The translations under genes and the position numbers were made by a program. Under the pieces are notes generated by a model that worked only from the letters and a program-made list of their open reading frames with translations, was not told where the DNA came from and made no database searches. Shown piece after piece: positions 1 to 37,020 of a stretch of 64,000 nucleotides of DNA; positions within the stretch are counted from its first letter, which is position 1; the number at the start of each line of letters is the position of its first letter. The stretch lies in contig NC_134031.1 of the NCBI RefSeq assembly GCF_964204645.1, positions 15,683,307 through 15,747,306 of the forward strand, given 5' to 3'. The stretch is from Tubulanus polymorphus (Eukaryota; Nemertea; Palaeonemertea; Tubulaniformes; Tubulanidae).

Positions 1-1750
1 GTGTAAGTATCTCGAAGTTGTTTTTTTTTTACTAGCTTACTAGGGCTTTCGAACCTTTATCGAGTAACCTTACGAACAGCTTCGTGCAAAATGTAATACA
101 AGAGTTTGATGATTTTAGGCTAAGGCACCATAAACGACGCTAAGATTAGCGCCATTTATTTCAGTAATTTTCAATACAGAAAATTCTTCCGAAAGTGTCG
201 AATATTCGGCGACAGAAAAAAAGGCTTCTCTTATAATCTTTTACTCTCATTATCTCTCCTATTAAAAGCGCTAAAAACAATTTCTTGGATTAGAATATTT
301 GTAGGATGTGGAAAATCATATAAACGATTATGTTCATTCTTAAATTGTTGAGTTACAGAGGGGTCCTCAAATTGGTGAGGTGGGGCGTTGTTCGGAATGG
401 GCGTTCAATTCCAGGGTCGGCAGTAACGTGCGGTGCTTTAAGGACCGGTTTTATTTTTCCCGAGTGAAATCATATAGACCAAAGGAAATCCAGTCGCGCA
501 TTCTTAACGAAAATCTTTGAACAGTCGGTTTTCAGTCGCCGTGTTGGGGACTGTTCGAAATCTAGGTCGCGAATAGAATTTCAAAAAGTACTGTACATAA
601 AGAGATATGAAAACCGGTTAGATATTTTTACGACAGAGGAAAACAACACAAATATATTCATTCAACGCATGTAAAATCTTGATCACGCTCGGTTAAGATC
701 GAGACAATGGACCACGTTATTATTAATGAGGTTTTCGAATTCCTTTTATTCAACTGATATGGAAAAAAAAACGATCGGCTTCAAGTGATTTCTGTTCGGG
801 GTTTCAAAAGAAGAATGTAATTATCGCCACAGTATTTCCAATTTTAGCATTTGTGAAATGCATCGCAGGATCCTGGGTCCAGTTCCACAGTCCCGAATTA
901 AGATTTGACTCTTGAGTTAACTATTGAAAATGAACTAACTTTAACTCAGAGTTAACTCTAACTTACAACTGTGGAACTGGGTCCAGTTCCACAGTGTTGT
1001 GGGTTAGAGTTAACTCTCGGTTAAAAGCAGTTCATTTCCAATGAGTTAACTCAGAATTAAATTACTCGCTACTGTGGAACCGGGTCCAGATTATCTGTTC
1101 CTTTGACATCTTTTCATTTATTTGATCCGTAGCTCTGATCATACGTCCACGATTGACCCAACAGACGAAATAATCGAAATGTGTGCCGTTATGAATTTTG
1201 ATTATCCAACGCTCATATCTATTTGCTTTTTAAATTAGAGACTAGTCCTTAGAACTATTTGAATATTAATCAAGGTCTCTTAGGTAATTAGTATGGTCAT
1301 TGCTCATTACTGTATAATTGTGATGTATTGATAGATATATATATGTATACATACATACATACATCACTATCGATAACGTCATCGAGCGTGTAGAGCCCTG
1401 TATGCATACATACCCATGTACGACTATCATATATACAACAGACTCTTCGGAAAGGAAAAAATCGGTTTTTAGTTCGTTCTTATTCACGCTCTGGCCAAAT
1501 TTGGCCCGTTTGAAAATCGCTCCACGCATCCGGCGTGGTGGGTTCGAGGCGCAGATCGTTCCAGTATCACAGCCAATCAGCGTTCGTGAATTAGAGTTAA
1601 TACTGCGCGGTGTTGTCTGATAGCTCGGCTGTAGTTGCACGAACGGCGATCGAGAGAGTCACCCTAGGAAAGCGCGCTCGTTCTTCTAGTTTCACTCAGC
1701 GGAAAATACAATAGTTACAGGAAAGGACTATCTTCTAATTGATCATCATC
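1..1750. other. Upstream flank of the intermediate filament gene
   Basis: I see no convincing coding sequence here. It holds a double foldback repeat (874-1088) and a short CATA-type microsatellite near 1345-1365. The IF promoter and 5' UTR should lie in the last few hundred bases, but there is no clear TATA box. The open frames near 1266-1640 overlap on both strands and show no family resemblance. Confidence 0.6.
874..1088. repeat. Two abutting hairpin (foldback) elements
   Basis: Each unit of about 110 bp starts with TGGGTCCAGTTCCACAGT and ends with the inverse, ACTGTGGAACyGGGTCCA. The two copies share the central GGTCCA near 979-985. The interiors contain inverted GAGTTAACTC and a TTGAAAATGAA-like core. 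They match the elements at 40355-40460 and, more loosely, those at 17399, 30560 and 50120. A non-autonomous DNA transposon (MITE) is the likely nature. Confidence 0.8.
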
Positions 1751-26087
<24,337 letters not shown>

Positions 26088-28708
26088 ATGTTTTCTGCTC
26101 GTAATGTGCAACGACGATAGGGGGCGCAGATAGTTGAACACTTCCTGATTTTCATTGTCGTCTGTGGAAAATGTTTTCAATACGAAAAAAAAAACAAAGC
26201 TTAAAAAACATTAACATTCATTACTCGTACATGTTATATACAATCGCAATATGTTATGTGCTTATAAATATTCGGAGATATCGGGAAGCGCAGTGTGCCG
26301 ATCAGATGAGAAATTCCAGAAACTGATTCTTCACCGGCGCTGGTTACCCGAAAAGCGACTTTAAAATATTTACGGCATTCGTTACACCACATTACACCAC
26401 GAACACCGAGGTTTATTCGAGGAAAGAACGCCAAATTCAAACCTCTACGCTTATTTCACACTTATTGGTGACTGTAAACCGCTTTAGGGGAAATGGATTT
26501 AACTATATATAATAAATGTATGCTGCTTTTTAAAAAGATTATGGTAAATTGTGTGCACATCGGTGTATCTCGCCCTCTGTACCGAACACGTCATGTCGTT
26601 CATCTTAAAAGAAAATGTCATTTCATGTCTGATTCGCGTCCGATCGAAATTATTCATTTATCCATACGTCGTAATTCTAGATATATACGTGATAATAATA
26701 TTTTGAAAATCGCCCCACAATCATACAACTCAGTGATTCTCGGTCGAAAAAAATCAAATCCGCCTGTTTCGAATGAGCGCGAAGAGTTTCTGCCGGCCTC
26801 GTCGCCGCGGAGAAATTGTCGCGAATCGAAATAAACGCTGATTTTATTTTAATTATTTTTTTGGACAATGAATCAAAAATGAACCGTGTAAATGCATAAT
26901 TCTGACCTCTCCCTCTCTGTGATCGATTCATCTTCATTTTTATCATATCATATATATAAATATCATGATATATTAATATTATTATTATTAATATTATGAT
27001 TATTATTATCATCATTATACATATACATATTTTAATTATTGTAATAATCCGATTAGCATGTTTTAAGGTAACCGCTTTTGCAAGTGGAAGTTTTGTATTT
27101 TTTTTCTGAAAAATTACAGAAAATTAAGTAGTTACTGGTAGTGACATTCCAACATTGCTGCGTGTGAAAAATCCTCGCTTGCCAGGCTACTTCTCTGAGA
27201 AGTCCAGGCGCGTTAATGTCGATTCATTTCATTTGACGAAGTGGCACCTCTGGCAAGCGATAAGTCTATTCGTGGATTTTAGCATTTGTTTTACAACTTG
27301 TGAAAAAAGGTAACAACATCATTCGTGAGCGAAATGTGACGAAGTCAGATATTTGCGTGTGTGTTTCATACGATTTTTACGTCGGTTTAAAACGATTTGA
27401 TTCCGTATTACTCTATATGTATGCATAAATGCAGTTGGGACCACTGGAAACTGCTGTAAGGATTGTGGTTTTTATTTACTAAATGTTTGAAGATGTCGGT
27501 TGTTTCTGTTTTTCTATTTCGAGGTTATTTAAAGACAATTATCATTATATCGTAGGTAATAAGAAAAATTCAAAACTGTCATTAATTTCGCTAAAAGATG
27601 ATATGTTGATTATCTATCCAATCGAGAGAACATCCTTGTTCGTAACGTTTGCTTGGTCAGTGTTTTAGATGTGTTATATTTTGTAACGATATTCTAATTA
27701 GGTCGATCTGTATAGAAAAGTGCACACTGACTGAAAGAAGTTAGGTTTTCGTAGCTTAGACTTTCGGAAGATGGTAACATCAGGTCTAGTGTATCGTAGT
27801 ATGTAATGTTTCAGAAGTAGAATTAGTATTTAAATTAGCAATTTGTGTAAGTGATTTAAAAAAAAGTACACGCGCGCACTACGCAGCGATTGGCTGTGAT
27901 AACGATTACGTCAGACGCCGTATAGAACATTCACCAAATATGTCGATCGATATTAGATCAAAAAGCTAGTATTTCGGCGCGTTTTAATTGATACTTTGAT
28001 ACAACGATTGTTTTGTGAGCTTACACCGCTATCACAAAGTCAGCCATCACGCAAGGATGACTCGCATGATCGCATATTGTTTAAAACACGTCGTCACGTG
28101 GTTCAATATTGTACGCCGTAGCGCCGTCATAGAGATGATAGATATTTATAATTAGATCTAGCGTCCGCAACCAGGCGGCGCCGTGTTCGAACTGATTATT
28201 CTATACATCTAGTATATACGTTATAATTGAACATCATCGCCTAAGCAAGTTATAAATATCGTTAAAATCTTCCGATCGCCTCTTTTATTACTGTGAATAG
28301 AAACATGAATAAACTGTTCTGCTTCAAATAAAGTAATATACATTCGTTTGTTATTCTTTGCTTTTACGGTTTTCAGCCAGATGACGATAAAGAGCCGTTC
28401 CTGGAAAGAGAATGAATGTTCACAAAAAGATGATTTTTCATCATTTCATTAATAAAATCTATGATGCTCGAATTGGCTAAAAATTCAATAATTATGAAAA
28501 TTGGATCGGACGTCGATTCTTTTCAACCGAAATTCGATAAACTGTTCAATACGGAGGAAAACTTTAGTTTCGGATCGAATCGATCTCGGATAGCAACATA
28601 AAAAAAATCCAATATGTGCATATTTATTCTATACGTCGAGATTCGTAGAGCAATTCATCGAACTGGCTGGACGTGCATTCTCTTTGAAGACGCTGCAAGC
28701 TGAAAAGC
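26088..28708. other. IF 3' UTR and intergenic sequence
   Basis: No coding region is supported. Candidate poly(A) signals are AATAAA at 26511-26516 and at 28327-28332; the second is followed by a T/G-rich stretch. A short ATT-rich patch lies near 26950-27030. The promoter of the GPCR at 28709 must be in the last part. Confidence 0.6.
28327..28332 (+). promoter_or_regulatory. Candidate distal poly(A) signal of the IF gene
   Basis: AATAAA followed by TTCGTTTGTTATTCTTTGC, a GU/U-rich downstream element. If used, the lamin-tail mRNA has a 3' UTR of about 2.2 kb. Confidence 0.4.
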
Positions 28709-29746
28709 ATGTCGACGAATACGACTATCGTTGACTGCGACAACCTTCCGGCAATCCGTAAAGATCTCAAGTTTTCCATTTATCTATACATATTCGTTTA
28801 CGGTCCCATCACACTGTTTGGTATATGTTTGAATATCGCGACGATTGTGGCCTTCCGTAAGCTGAGAAATTCGGTGTACTACGCCGTGGAGATGGTTGCC
28901 ATGTTTGACTTGTTGTTTAGCGTAGCGGCTTTCACTATTTACCCGCTCCGCAGTATCTATATCCATATCGTGCTCGGCGACTTAGTCTTTCGTATCAACG
29001 ACTGGCATTTCGGTCAGGAGATTATTACCGTCATTTTGCCGTTTTTCAACGTGTTTCAGATGGCACGCAATTGGTCGGTGGTCGTCGTGAGCCTGGAACG
29101 TTTGCTCGTCGTCTTGTTTCCGTTGAAAATCAAAACAGCCTGGAAAAAGTCAACTATGAACGCGATCTGCGCGTCCTACACAATCATGAGCATAGCCACC
29201 AACTGGAAATATTTCTTCCCTCTCAGAATTCCGGGATTGTGGAAATGGCCGTGTTTGAAACCCGGTCAGTTCGCCTTCACGTCGCTGCTCGATCGGGAAT
29301 ACGTGATCGAACCGCCGTATAATTACGAATTTCCGATGCACCTCGAATACCAGCTGTTCATTTTCGGCACGGTCGGTTTACCCTTTCTGATTCTCCTTAC
29401 GATCAACGTTTGTCTCGTTATTTCGGTTTTCGTGGCCAGAAAGAAACGGAAGCTACTCACGTCCGTTAAAGATACGTCTAACAAAAAAGCCGGCCAAGAA
29501 GGACAAGTGTTGAAAATGGTTATCGCCATAGTTGTGATATATTTCATGTGCGAAAGTCCAGGTTGTTTCGACAGATTGTTCTTCTTTCTGTTCAACGATA
29601 TAATACCGTTCTATGCTCAGATGATCGTCAGGAAGGTCGCGCTGGCGTTTAGCGTTTTGAATTCTTCATTAAACTTCTTCGCGTACTGTCTTACAAACGC
29701 TAAATTCAAAATGACAGTTAAAGCGATGATAAGGCGAAATCCATGA
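28709..29746 (+). CDS. Class A (rhodopsin-type) GPCR, peptide-receptor-like
   Basis: This is a single-exon gene of 345 aa encoding a plasma-membrane receptor that would couple to G proteins; ligand unknown. Seven hydrophobic segments are visible. TM1 has GICLNIATIVAF and TM2 has MVAMFD with the conserved Asp. TM3 ends in SLERLLVVLFPL (ERL in place of DRY). TM5 has GLPFLI, TM6 has MCESPGCFD in place of CWxP, and TM7 has NSSLNFFAYCL (N-F-F-A-Y in place of NPxxY). The N-terminus carries an NTT glycosylation site. The Cys usually found at the start of TM3 appears to be absent. The features recall FMRFamide/neuropeptide receptor-like families, but I cannot assign a ligand. The ATG at 28709 gives a normal-length N-terminus. 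It converges with CFAP100. Confidence 0.9.
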   Translation: MSTNTTIVDCDNLPAIRKDLKFSIYLYIFVYGPITLFGICLNIATIVAFRKLRNSVYYAVEMVAMFDLLFSVAAFTIYPLRSIYIHIVLGDLVFRINDWHFGQEIITVILPFFNVFQMARNWSVVVVSLERLLVVLFPLKIKTAWKKSTMNAICASYTIMSIATNWKYFFPLRIPGLWKWPCLKPGQFAFTSLLDREYVIEPPYNYEFPMHLEYQLFIFGTVGLPFLILLTINVCLVISVFVARKKRKLLTSVKDTSNKKAGQEGQVLKMVIAIVVIYFMCESPGCFDRLFFFLFNDIIPFYAQMIVRKVALAFSVLNSSLNFFAYCLTNAKFKMTVKAMIRRNP

Positions 29747-29829
29747 TTATTAGTAAAAACACATAAAACATTGGAATTTCTAATGTGAAAATGTTAATAG
29801 TTGTTTTTTGTGTATTCAATATTGTTGAA

Positions 29830-29835
29830 AATAAA
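29830..29835 (+). promoter_or_regulatory. Candidate poly(A) signal of the GPCR at 28709
   Basis: AATAAA 84 bp after the stop codon. Confidence 0.55.
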
Positions 29836-29932
29836 TATGAATCCGAGTAGATCTTAGGTAGAGTGTCTAGATAATTCAAGATCCATAGAGGCAAAAACAG
29901 TACAAATCTCATTTTCTAATGAGTTATATATA

Positions 29933-29938
29933 TTTATT
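29933..29938 (-). promoter_or_regulatory. Candidate poly(A) signal of CFAP100
   Basis: TTTATT on the plus strand reads AATAAA on the minus strand, about 120 bp past the CFAP100 stop. With the plus-strand signal at 29830, the two convergent 3' UTRs come within about 100 bp of each other. Confidence 0.5.
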
Positions 29939-30057
29939 AAGCGAACGTTTTCGGGAGTTACATAATCCTTGAATCATGAATCTCTTTTTTATTTTGTTAT
30001 GTTAACATGTGGTTATTTGATTTTTTCCAAATCTAAGTACGTTCTTTATGAATGACA

Positions 30058-33000
30058 TCATGTAAAGAAATACGAATGTTCTTCTTCTGCTTTTCGTTCG
30101 TCTTGTGTCCGTTCCCTTTTTGATTTGTGTAATTTGATGGGTTCGGATCGATAAACGAGCTTTCGGCCGATCTGAAAGAGACGAATCGCACGTTACGTAC
30201 ACGTGATTTCCATATAATTTCTGACCAATCACAGTAGCAGTTGTAGCCTTTTTACTTGTTTGACGTTTTCGGACTGGGCGCGGGATAGACCTCGTTGGTA
30301 TCGCTGTTCTTGATGGATCCTTTGCTGTTTCATCTTTCCTTCGCGATACGATATCCGCCTTTCTTTGAATTTTTCCTAATGAAGGAAAATGATGAAATAA
30401 ATGCAGATACATTTGCTACCTTGGCACAAGTATAGATAGTGGCGATACCATAAAAATTAAACCTAAATTTTTTGATGATGTTAATGAGACAATGATATGA
30501 AAGTTACTGGTATATATGGAAGCTCATCATATATACTGCAAGTTCATAGTCACATAGTTCTGGGCCCGGTTTTATAAACAGCTATTAACTTTTTTTAACC
30601 CAGGGGCTAACACAATTCATTTTCGATTAAGTTAACCCCCGGGTTAAAGGTAATACCAGTCTATAAAACCGGGCCCTGGTTTCTTACAAGTATTATATGA
30701 TAATTGATAGAAAATAGAGTGCTTCAGTACCTGAAGTGCAGTTTTCACTTTGTCGCTCGGCAAAGACTCAAGCGTTTCTATCAGTTCCTCTACCTTTCCT
30801 TCCAGATGACCAAGCATCTGCTCTGGGCTGAATTGAGACTATGCTTAGTACAATCATGTGTATTAACGCAAGGGGTTAAAATGCTACTACGATTAGAATA
30901 ATTACTCAAGGTCCGCATCCAAATGGCCGAAACATTCTTGGTAAACTTTCCTGATGGCAGATGTATACATTTCCACTTCCTCAGACTCTTTCGTCGTGTA
31001 TTTCCCAAAATTAGTTTTCCTTCATACAAATACACACAAAATCTTTCTTAACGGCCACAGATACATAAAATAGCATTCGTCATTCGTTGATTAAACGGTA
31101 ATGATAATTTCTCCCAGGGCTGTACCTCATTTTGGTTTGATTTCCGTGTTTCCATAGTTTGTTTTCTTCTATCGCGGCGTTGTATTTATCAATCTGTTCT
31201 TTAAGGCTCTGGATTTCGCTTTCCCTGTAATAGGAACAGTAATTAAGACAACTCCGATGGAATTGTTGAAAATGAACTTATTTGGACTACAAGAAACCAG
31301 AGACATTTCCATTACATTTTTGTTTTAACGCGAGATGAATGAAGCCGTATGTCTTCAAGTTCTTCCTCTTTAGTCTGACAGTTGGTTATAAGTTTTAAGT
31401 CTTTCTCCTCGAGTTCTGAAATTATGTCGAGTATTTGTTTCGGGTCGGTAAAATACAATTCCAATTCCTGAAAATATATTCTTAATTCAGCATGTCCATC
31501 CGTAGAACTTGTACCATAATGTCCATCCGTAGAACTTGTACCACGGATAAAACATCCAATCAGAATTAAAATGCAAATTCTAATGGTTACATGTCGATAG
31601 ATGGCGTCGTAGATGCGCGATACTCGGCGTAGCGAAAAAAGGGAAAAAGAAAAATTTTGTAACAATAGATTGATTTTAAAAAAAACTTTGAACTAGAAGA
31701 TTATCTTACTGAAATGCTAATTAAATCACGAGTACTACTAACAAAATTCCGCACCAACAACCACAAGCATCCTGTAGAAAAGGAACGTTTTGATCTTGCA
31801 GGGCATAAAAGATTTTGTGAAAATGTAACTCAGGCGATCTAGGTGACGAATTCCATTCCCCATTTAAACATCCACAACACTTAGAATTAAGGAAAAAGTA
31901 AGTATATTCCAGACAAATTCTGGAAACGTCCAAGCTCATGTACAATGAATTGCAAAACTGTGAAAATAAGTCAACGCGTAAGAAACTAGTCAAGTACTGA
32001 TTAAACTGTATTTTTAACCGAAAATTGTAGTGAGCAATGCCTGTATTATTTTGTGTCTTATCTGTATTGTATTTTTCTATGTATGATCGTTTTAGACCTC
32101 CTCATCATGCTATCAATATTAGTTCGGAGAAAATGGTTATATCTTATCTTATCTTATCTTATTCTAAATTCTTGCTTAAAACTGACATTTAACCAGACAC
32201 CAACTATGTTCATCGTCGAATTTCACTTCCGATGGTTACAAAAAAAGATATACTTCTTGGAAATCTTTTTTAGGCGAAACATTAGATAACGACGAAAAGA
32301 GGATTTATTTTCATCGGTTATCCGCTGAACGAATACTTCGAGTGTGATAATTCTAGCATTATAAATTTGAAAAACTTCGTTACCGGGTCATCTGAATCGT
32401 CGTCATCGTTAGCTTTACACCCGGCAATGCTGTTGAGTCGAATCATGCTGTTCCTACAATGAAAGATGTTGTGACCAGACGAACGAAGCTAGAAGAAGGT
32501 TAAGAACGTTAAGTGAATATTGAAGACCAGTCCCTTATTGCTGCCAGCGGGAGGTTTACTGTAAAAGCGGCATCGTGGACAATCGTAGACAATTCAGACG
32601 TGTCGAATTGTATGTTCGTAACGTTAATAAGCGACAGCCAAATTACGGGACTGAAACTGGGTCTCGTGCATACTAAGAAAGTGTTGACACCGATAGAACT
32701 TGTCCATCTGGTCAGTGGTTGCACAGCTTAATGTCGTATTTGCCACGGGTACACTGCCCTTAATTATTTATGTTAGGGTTACAGCCACACTTGGCTTCCG
32801 GTATATCCGGTCGTGTAACATGCTTAGATATACCAAGATATCGTATTTTGTAATTGTAGTCAACCCCCGATATATCTACCTCCCACATACCGCCACCCCC
32901 GCCTACCGCTAGGTTTTCTTAATGTACATCTCTCTACAAATACATAGTAAAACACCCCCGATATACCGCCATACTCACTATACCAGCAAAATCGTTCTCC

Positions 33001-35492
33001 ACCGTTGTGGGGGGGGGGGGGTATATCGGGGTTGACTGTATTTAGGTATGACAAATAAATGTCATTACATATTCATAATCCTGATGACGGTGCTATACGT
33101 ACGTATTCCCTTTTGCTTTTATTCCCAATGGATTTCCCTGTCTACTGAACAAGCCGACTGCTTTGGTTTTCGCGACGTTCGCACCGCGTTTCGACCGCCC
33201 TGAAATACGAAATGGAAAACGAGCAGATTGGCTACCCGAAGTCGTGTGACGAGGAGATCGTATATTGATGACGTTTTACGCACGTAAACCCGTTAACCGA
33301 TGCTGATTGGCGCGTTCCATTTTGATGTTTGTAACGGGAAGACTAAAACTTCTGTCGACCACGCGTTGACTTGCTCTGGCCGCTCTTCGCCGTTCACGGT
33401 CTAATTCGCGTTCTTTCCTCCAAGACTGAAAAAAATGTCATTAGTTTTACAAAAACCATTCATTCAGACTTTTCGCTTTTTCAGCGAATCCAGCCCGCTT
33501 CGTGAAATTGAATTCTATTCCGGCGGATAAAATTCAATGAATAGAATATTTGAACTCATTAACAGGACTTAAGATTCGAGTCATAGGTCTTATTTTACAC
33601 CTTTTACGCCCAGCCGCTCTAGTACTGCCTAAATGTATGTAATGCCATCATCCTTACCAGGGGTGAAAGCTGGTACAAGAAATGTTTGTACATTCGATAC
33701 TCGTTCAAAGTCAACTCCAGGTGACTATTCTGACCTTTTAGACGCTGCAGCTCGTTTTTCAAGCTTCTCACTTCCATCAGTTTGTCGAACCTATGTATTC
33801 TTTCAGATTCGGCCCTGGTGAGAAAAAAAACCGAAGCGATAACAATAATAGCCAATATAAACATCCATAAAGAAATATAGAAAAAAAACTGAAGACATTT
33901 TACAAACACGTGGCAAGCAATAATACTGACTAAGTATAAGAGGTTAATCAAAAGAGATATCATATTCAAATATCGACTCATGGAACCGGAGCAAAGCGTG
34001 CAAAGCGCAATGGACCGTTTCAACGAAAGTTCATCGGTTCAAATCCTGGTTAAGGCGAATGTTCAAATCACTAGGATGCGTGGACATGTTAGTATGGCTT
34101 TATTGAGCGAGGTGTGAAGATTTGAGGGGTTGATACATGACTCGATAACTTACGACCTTAACGCATCCATCGAGGCTCGGTCATTCTCTTTAAGCATCTC
34201 GTCAAATAGTGCCGCATCATTTTGCAGATCCGCTTCTTGTTGCTCTAGTTTCCTCTCGTTAACTGCCGACAGTCCTCCCAGCTTCCGCATCTCTTCCCGT
34301 TTAACCCCTTCGTGTATGAATGAACATTGCTGATTAAACAGAGATGATTTACACGTGATGATAGCCAGCGTGTTCATCCCCCGGCCCAAAAATTTAGTAT
34401 CCTTTAAACGTCTATCCTTGTCTATATTTTTGCATACGTCTCGAGAGGTGGCAGGTTGTACCCCCTCTCCGTATCTTGATATGATATACTTCATGGTAAG
34501 AATATTTTAGGTATAGTTGTTTGTGGAGGTTTTCTATATATCTACAATAAATCTGAATTGGACTAACATTTTCCGCTTAATCGAGAAATGCTATTCTTTA
34601 TTGCGTATATCTTTGTTAGTCCTGCGAGATACAGAGAAAGGGCATTTAAACCATATATGAGAAAAATAGTATAACAAATGATGATGGCAATACCAGTATG
34701 AAAAAAGCTAATTCATTTAGCCTCAAACATGGGCGCATTTGACCATTGTGTAGGTTTTTGTGGCAATATACGATGACGTAACTTATTTTTTGTCGCCCTC
34801 TCAAGACTTACCGAGTTGATACTCGAGTAGAAACATTTCTCGTTTTCTATTTATATATTCGTCGATGTGTTCCCTTTCTAGACGCCATTTACTGGAAGCA
34901 TCTAGAGCAAAGTCGCGATCAATCTGACACGGTTTGACATCATCGTCATCATCATCATTATTTTTATCATCATCAACACGTGTTATCGATACGCCACTGC
35001 TGCTACTGCTGCTGCTGCTGGCGTCCTTTGCCGAGTTATCATCCGAATCCAGTAGTTGAAGAATGGCCGCGTTTCGCGTTCGGTTTCTTGAAGCAAACGT
35101 CGGTTTTAAATGTATCGGTTGTTTATTTAGAGCCTTTCTTTCCTAAATACATTGATATTTTGATAGCAATAGTTCTTTGTAAAACAGTTCGGTATCATAT
35201 TTTCACACATATCTTTTCTTAGATGAAACTAAGCTACCACCTAAACATAAAACCCATCTATGTCGCCAATCGGCCAGGATCCATTCACCAATAGGCAAAA
35301 TTGATTATGTCACACAACATGGGGATCTAAGAGGCGGCAGTATTTATGAAAGGGTCTCTACCAAAGACAAAGAGAAAGACGGATACGGTTTCTCAGGTTT
35401 ACCTCTTTCCGTTCTTGGCGCAGTTGTGCATTGAATTGAAGAATATCGTCGAGGTTCGGTTGTGAAAATGGATTCGTTCGTTCCGTCGCCAT
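30058..35492 (-). CDS. cfap100: Cilia- and flagella-associated protein 100 (CCDC37/MIA1 homologue)
   Basis: In the family this protein forms, with CFAP73, the modifier-of-inner-arms complex that regulates inner dynein arm f/I1 on ciliary axonemes. Thirteen exons, in order on the minus strand: 35492-35403, 35142-34812, 34307-34154, 33814-33658, 33425-33290, 33199-33103, 32453-32384, 31467-31316, 31224-31126, 31019-30906, 30827-30731, 30375-30256, 30171-30058. All phases agree, giving 576 aa against about 611 in human. NPFSQPNLDDILQ lies near the N-terminus. A DUF4200-type coiled coil spans residues about 128-243 (REMFLLEYQL, NDAALFDEMLKENDRASM, EYRMYKHFLYQLSP). ELELYFTDPKQILDIISELE follows, and the end is EEEHSYFFT, matching the family's C-terminus. 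Exon 2 has Ser and Asp runs absent from the vertebrate protein as I recall it. Acceptors of exons 3 and 10 (both AAG) are less certain. Confidence 0.93.
30560..30679. repeat. Hairpin MITE-like element in a CFAP100 intron
   Basis: CTGGGCCCGGTTTTATAAAC at the left and ATAAAACCGGGCCCTGG at the right are inverted repeats. The core carries TTAACCCAGGGGCTAACA and its inverse. It is in the intron between exons 11 and 12. Confidence 0.8.
31492..31543. repeat. 25-bp tandem duplication
   Basis: ATGTCCATCCGTAGAACTTG plus TACCA occurs twice, just upstream (minus-strand sense) of CFAP100 exon 8. It is a simple local duplication in the intron. Confidence 0.8.
32857..33040. repeat. Mariner-type MITE in a CFAP100 intron
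   Basis: The ends are TAGTCAACCCCCGATATATC and the inverse of TACAGTCAACCCCGATATACC, giving terminal inverted repeats of about 20 bp bounded by TA. The interior has a G run (about 33008-33020) and repeated GATATACCGCC motifs. Similar CAGTCAACCC ends occur at 54010-54146. Confidence 0.75.
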
Positions 35493-36899
35493 TTCACTGA
35501 CACAAAAAATGTATGCGTATGCGTCATTTCGTATAGATATTTCTATAACAGGTAGGTAAATACGTACCACGTTATGGAGCTTGTTTTCGCGGAGCACCCA
35601 GGCCGACAATGATAAGATAACGCCAAAAATGTGGAAGTCGCATTCTTCGATGATATCGTGTAAATGTAAATTGATATCTATTGGTGACACTAATTCTGAA
35701 ATACCTAACACAACCAAAATAAAATACGCGCAGGAATATTGCTGTTATTCGTATTCTTATGATAAACTTACTACTTATTTCAGTACATTCATAGCTTTAT
35801 CACTCGTCAACACTGCAGATATGTACCCTGTAACTTTTTATGACACTTGAATACGTATATATCTAGATTTTGGAAATATGATTTCATTTCCTACGAATGA
35901 AACTATATGAATATAAATGCGCTTCATAGAACGTCGGATATCAATTTGAACACCGAACTCAAATCAGATTTGAGTTCTATGATTTGAAGAAAAAAACCCT
36001 GACAATATGTAGAAAAAATAAAAGATAATGTGACGCTTCGACTGAATTCTTGGGCCAGTTTCAGTTTTTCAAAATGGCCCATAGAATTGTGCCGAAACGT
36101 CGCGAAGGTAACACTTTGAACACTTAAAAAGTTGAGTAGCCTTTGTCAGATTTCAGAACCAGAGATCCGGGTGCGCGCTTCATCATTTGAATAGACGACA
36201 TAATCTGCTCACGCCGTTCCCTCAAGGCACAGCATCGCTATCGTTTAACTTCTGGTAAATAGTCATTCGTCGGTTTCATGAGAATTCTGAATCCAGTTCC
36301 GAATGTAGAAATGTCAAAGGAATAATCTTCCCATTCCTTTTTATCGGTTTCATTTGTGTCGTCGATTACACGACTTCGCCCTTGGAAGTAAGATAAAGTA
36401 TCGTATATAGTACAACCACTGCGTTGACTGATCGTATATTGAACGCCGACGCATTCAGGTTTTCGTGACGATGATAAACGTTTTCCGACTCAACCGGGTT
36501 TAAACCGGATAAACGCGGCGTCGCTATCCGGATTATCTTCGCGGATTATCGGATTATCGCGTGTCGGCGACCACAAGGCGATTTTTGAAAGATGAATCGT
36601 CCCACACAAAGACCGACGCGCGCTCGGATATAGTTACCATTATTGATATATAGATTTGAGTTCCCATTTATTTATCTGTAAACCGAGTGATACAAAAAGG
36701 AATCCCGAGGAAAATTCACATTTTCTGTGAGAAATATTGTGGGAACTTCCGAAAAAAACGTATGACCCCGAACTCATACGCACCGAGATGCAGTGGCCTG
36801 TACAATCCCTAAGGCTCTCACACTGTTACCTTCATTTAACTATACTTTATTTTTCTTCGCTGTCAACAATCATGTAGATTTAAGTTAAATGAAAAATAG

Positions 36900-36906
36900 A
36901 TTATTT

Positions 36907-36938
<32 letters not shown>

Positions 36939-37020
36939 CGTATTATCATTATTATTATCATTACAATTTTTATTATTATTATCATCATCATTATTATTAT
37001 CAACATCATTATTATAATAG
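36900..37020. repeat. ATTATC / ATT microsatellite
   Basis: Imperfect TTATCATTATCATTATC and ATT repeats. They generate meaningless Asn/Asp- or Ile/Met-rich open frames on the minus strand. Confidence 0.9.
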
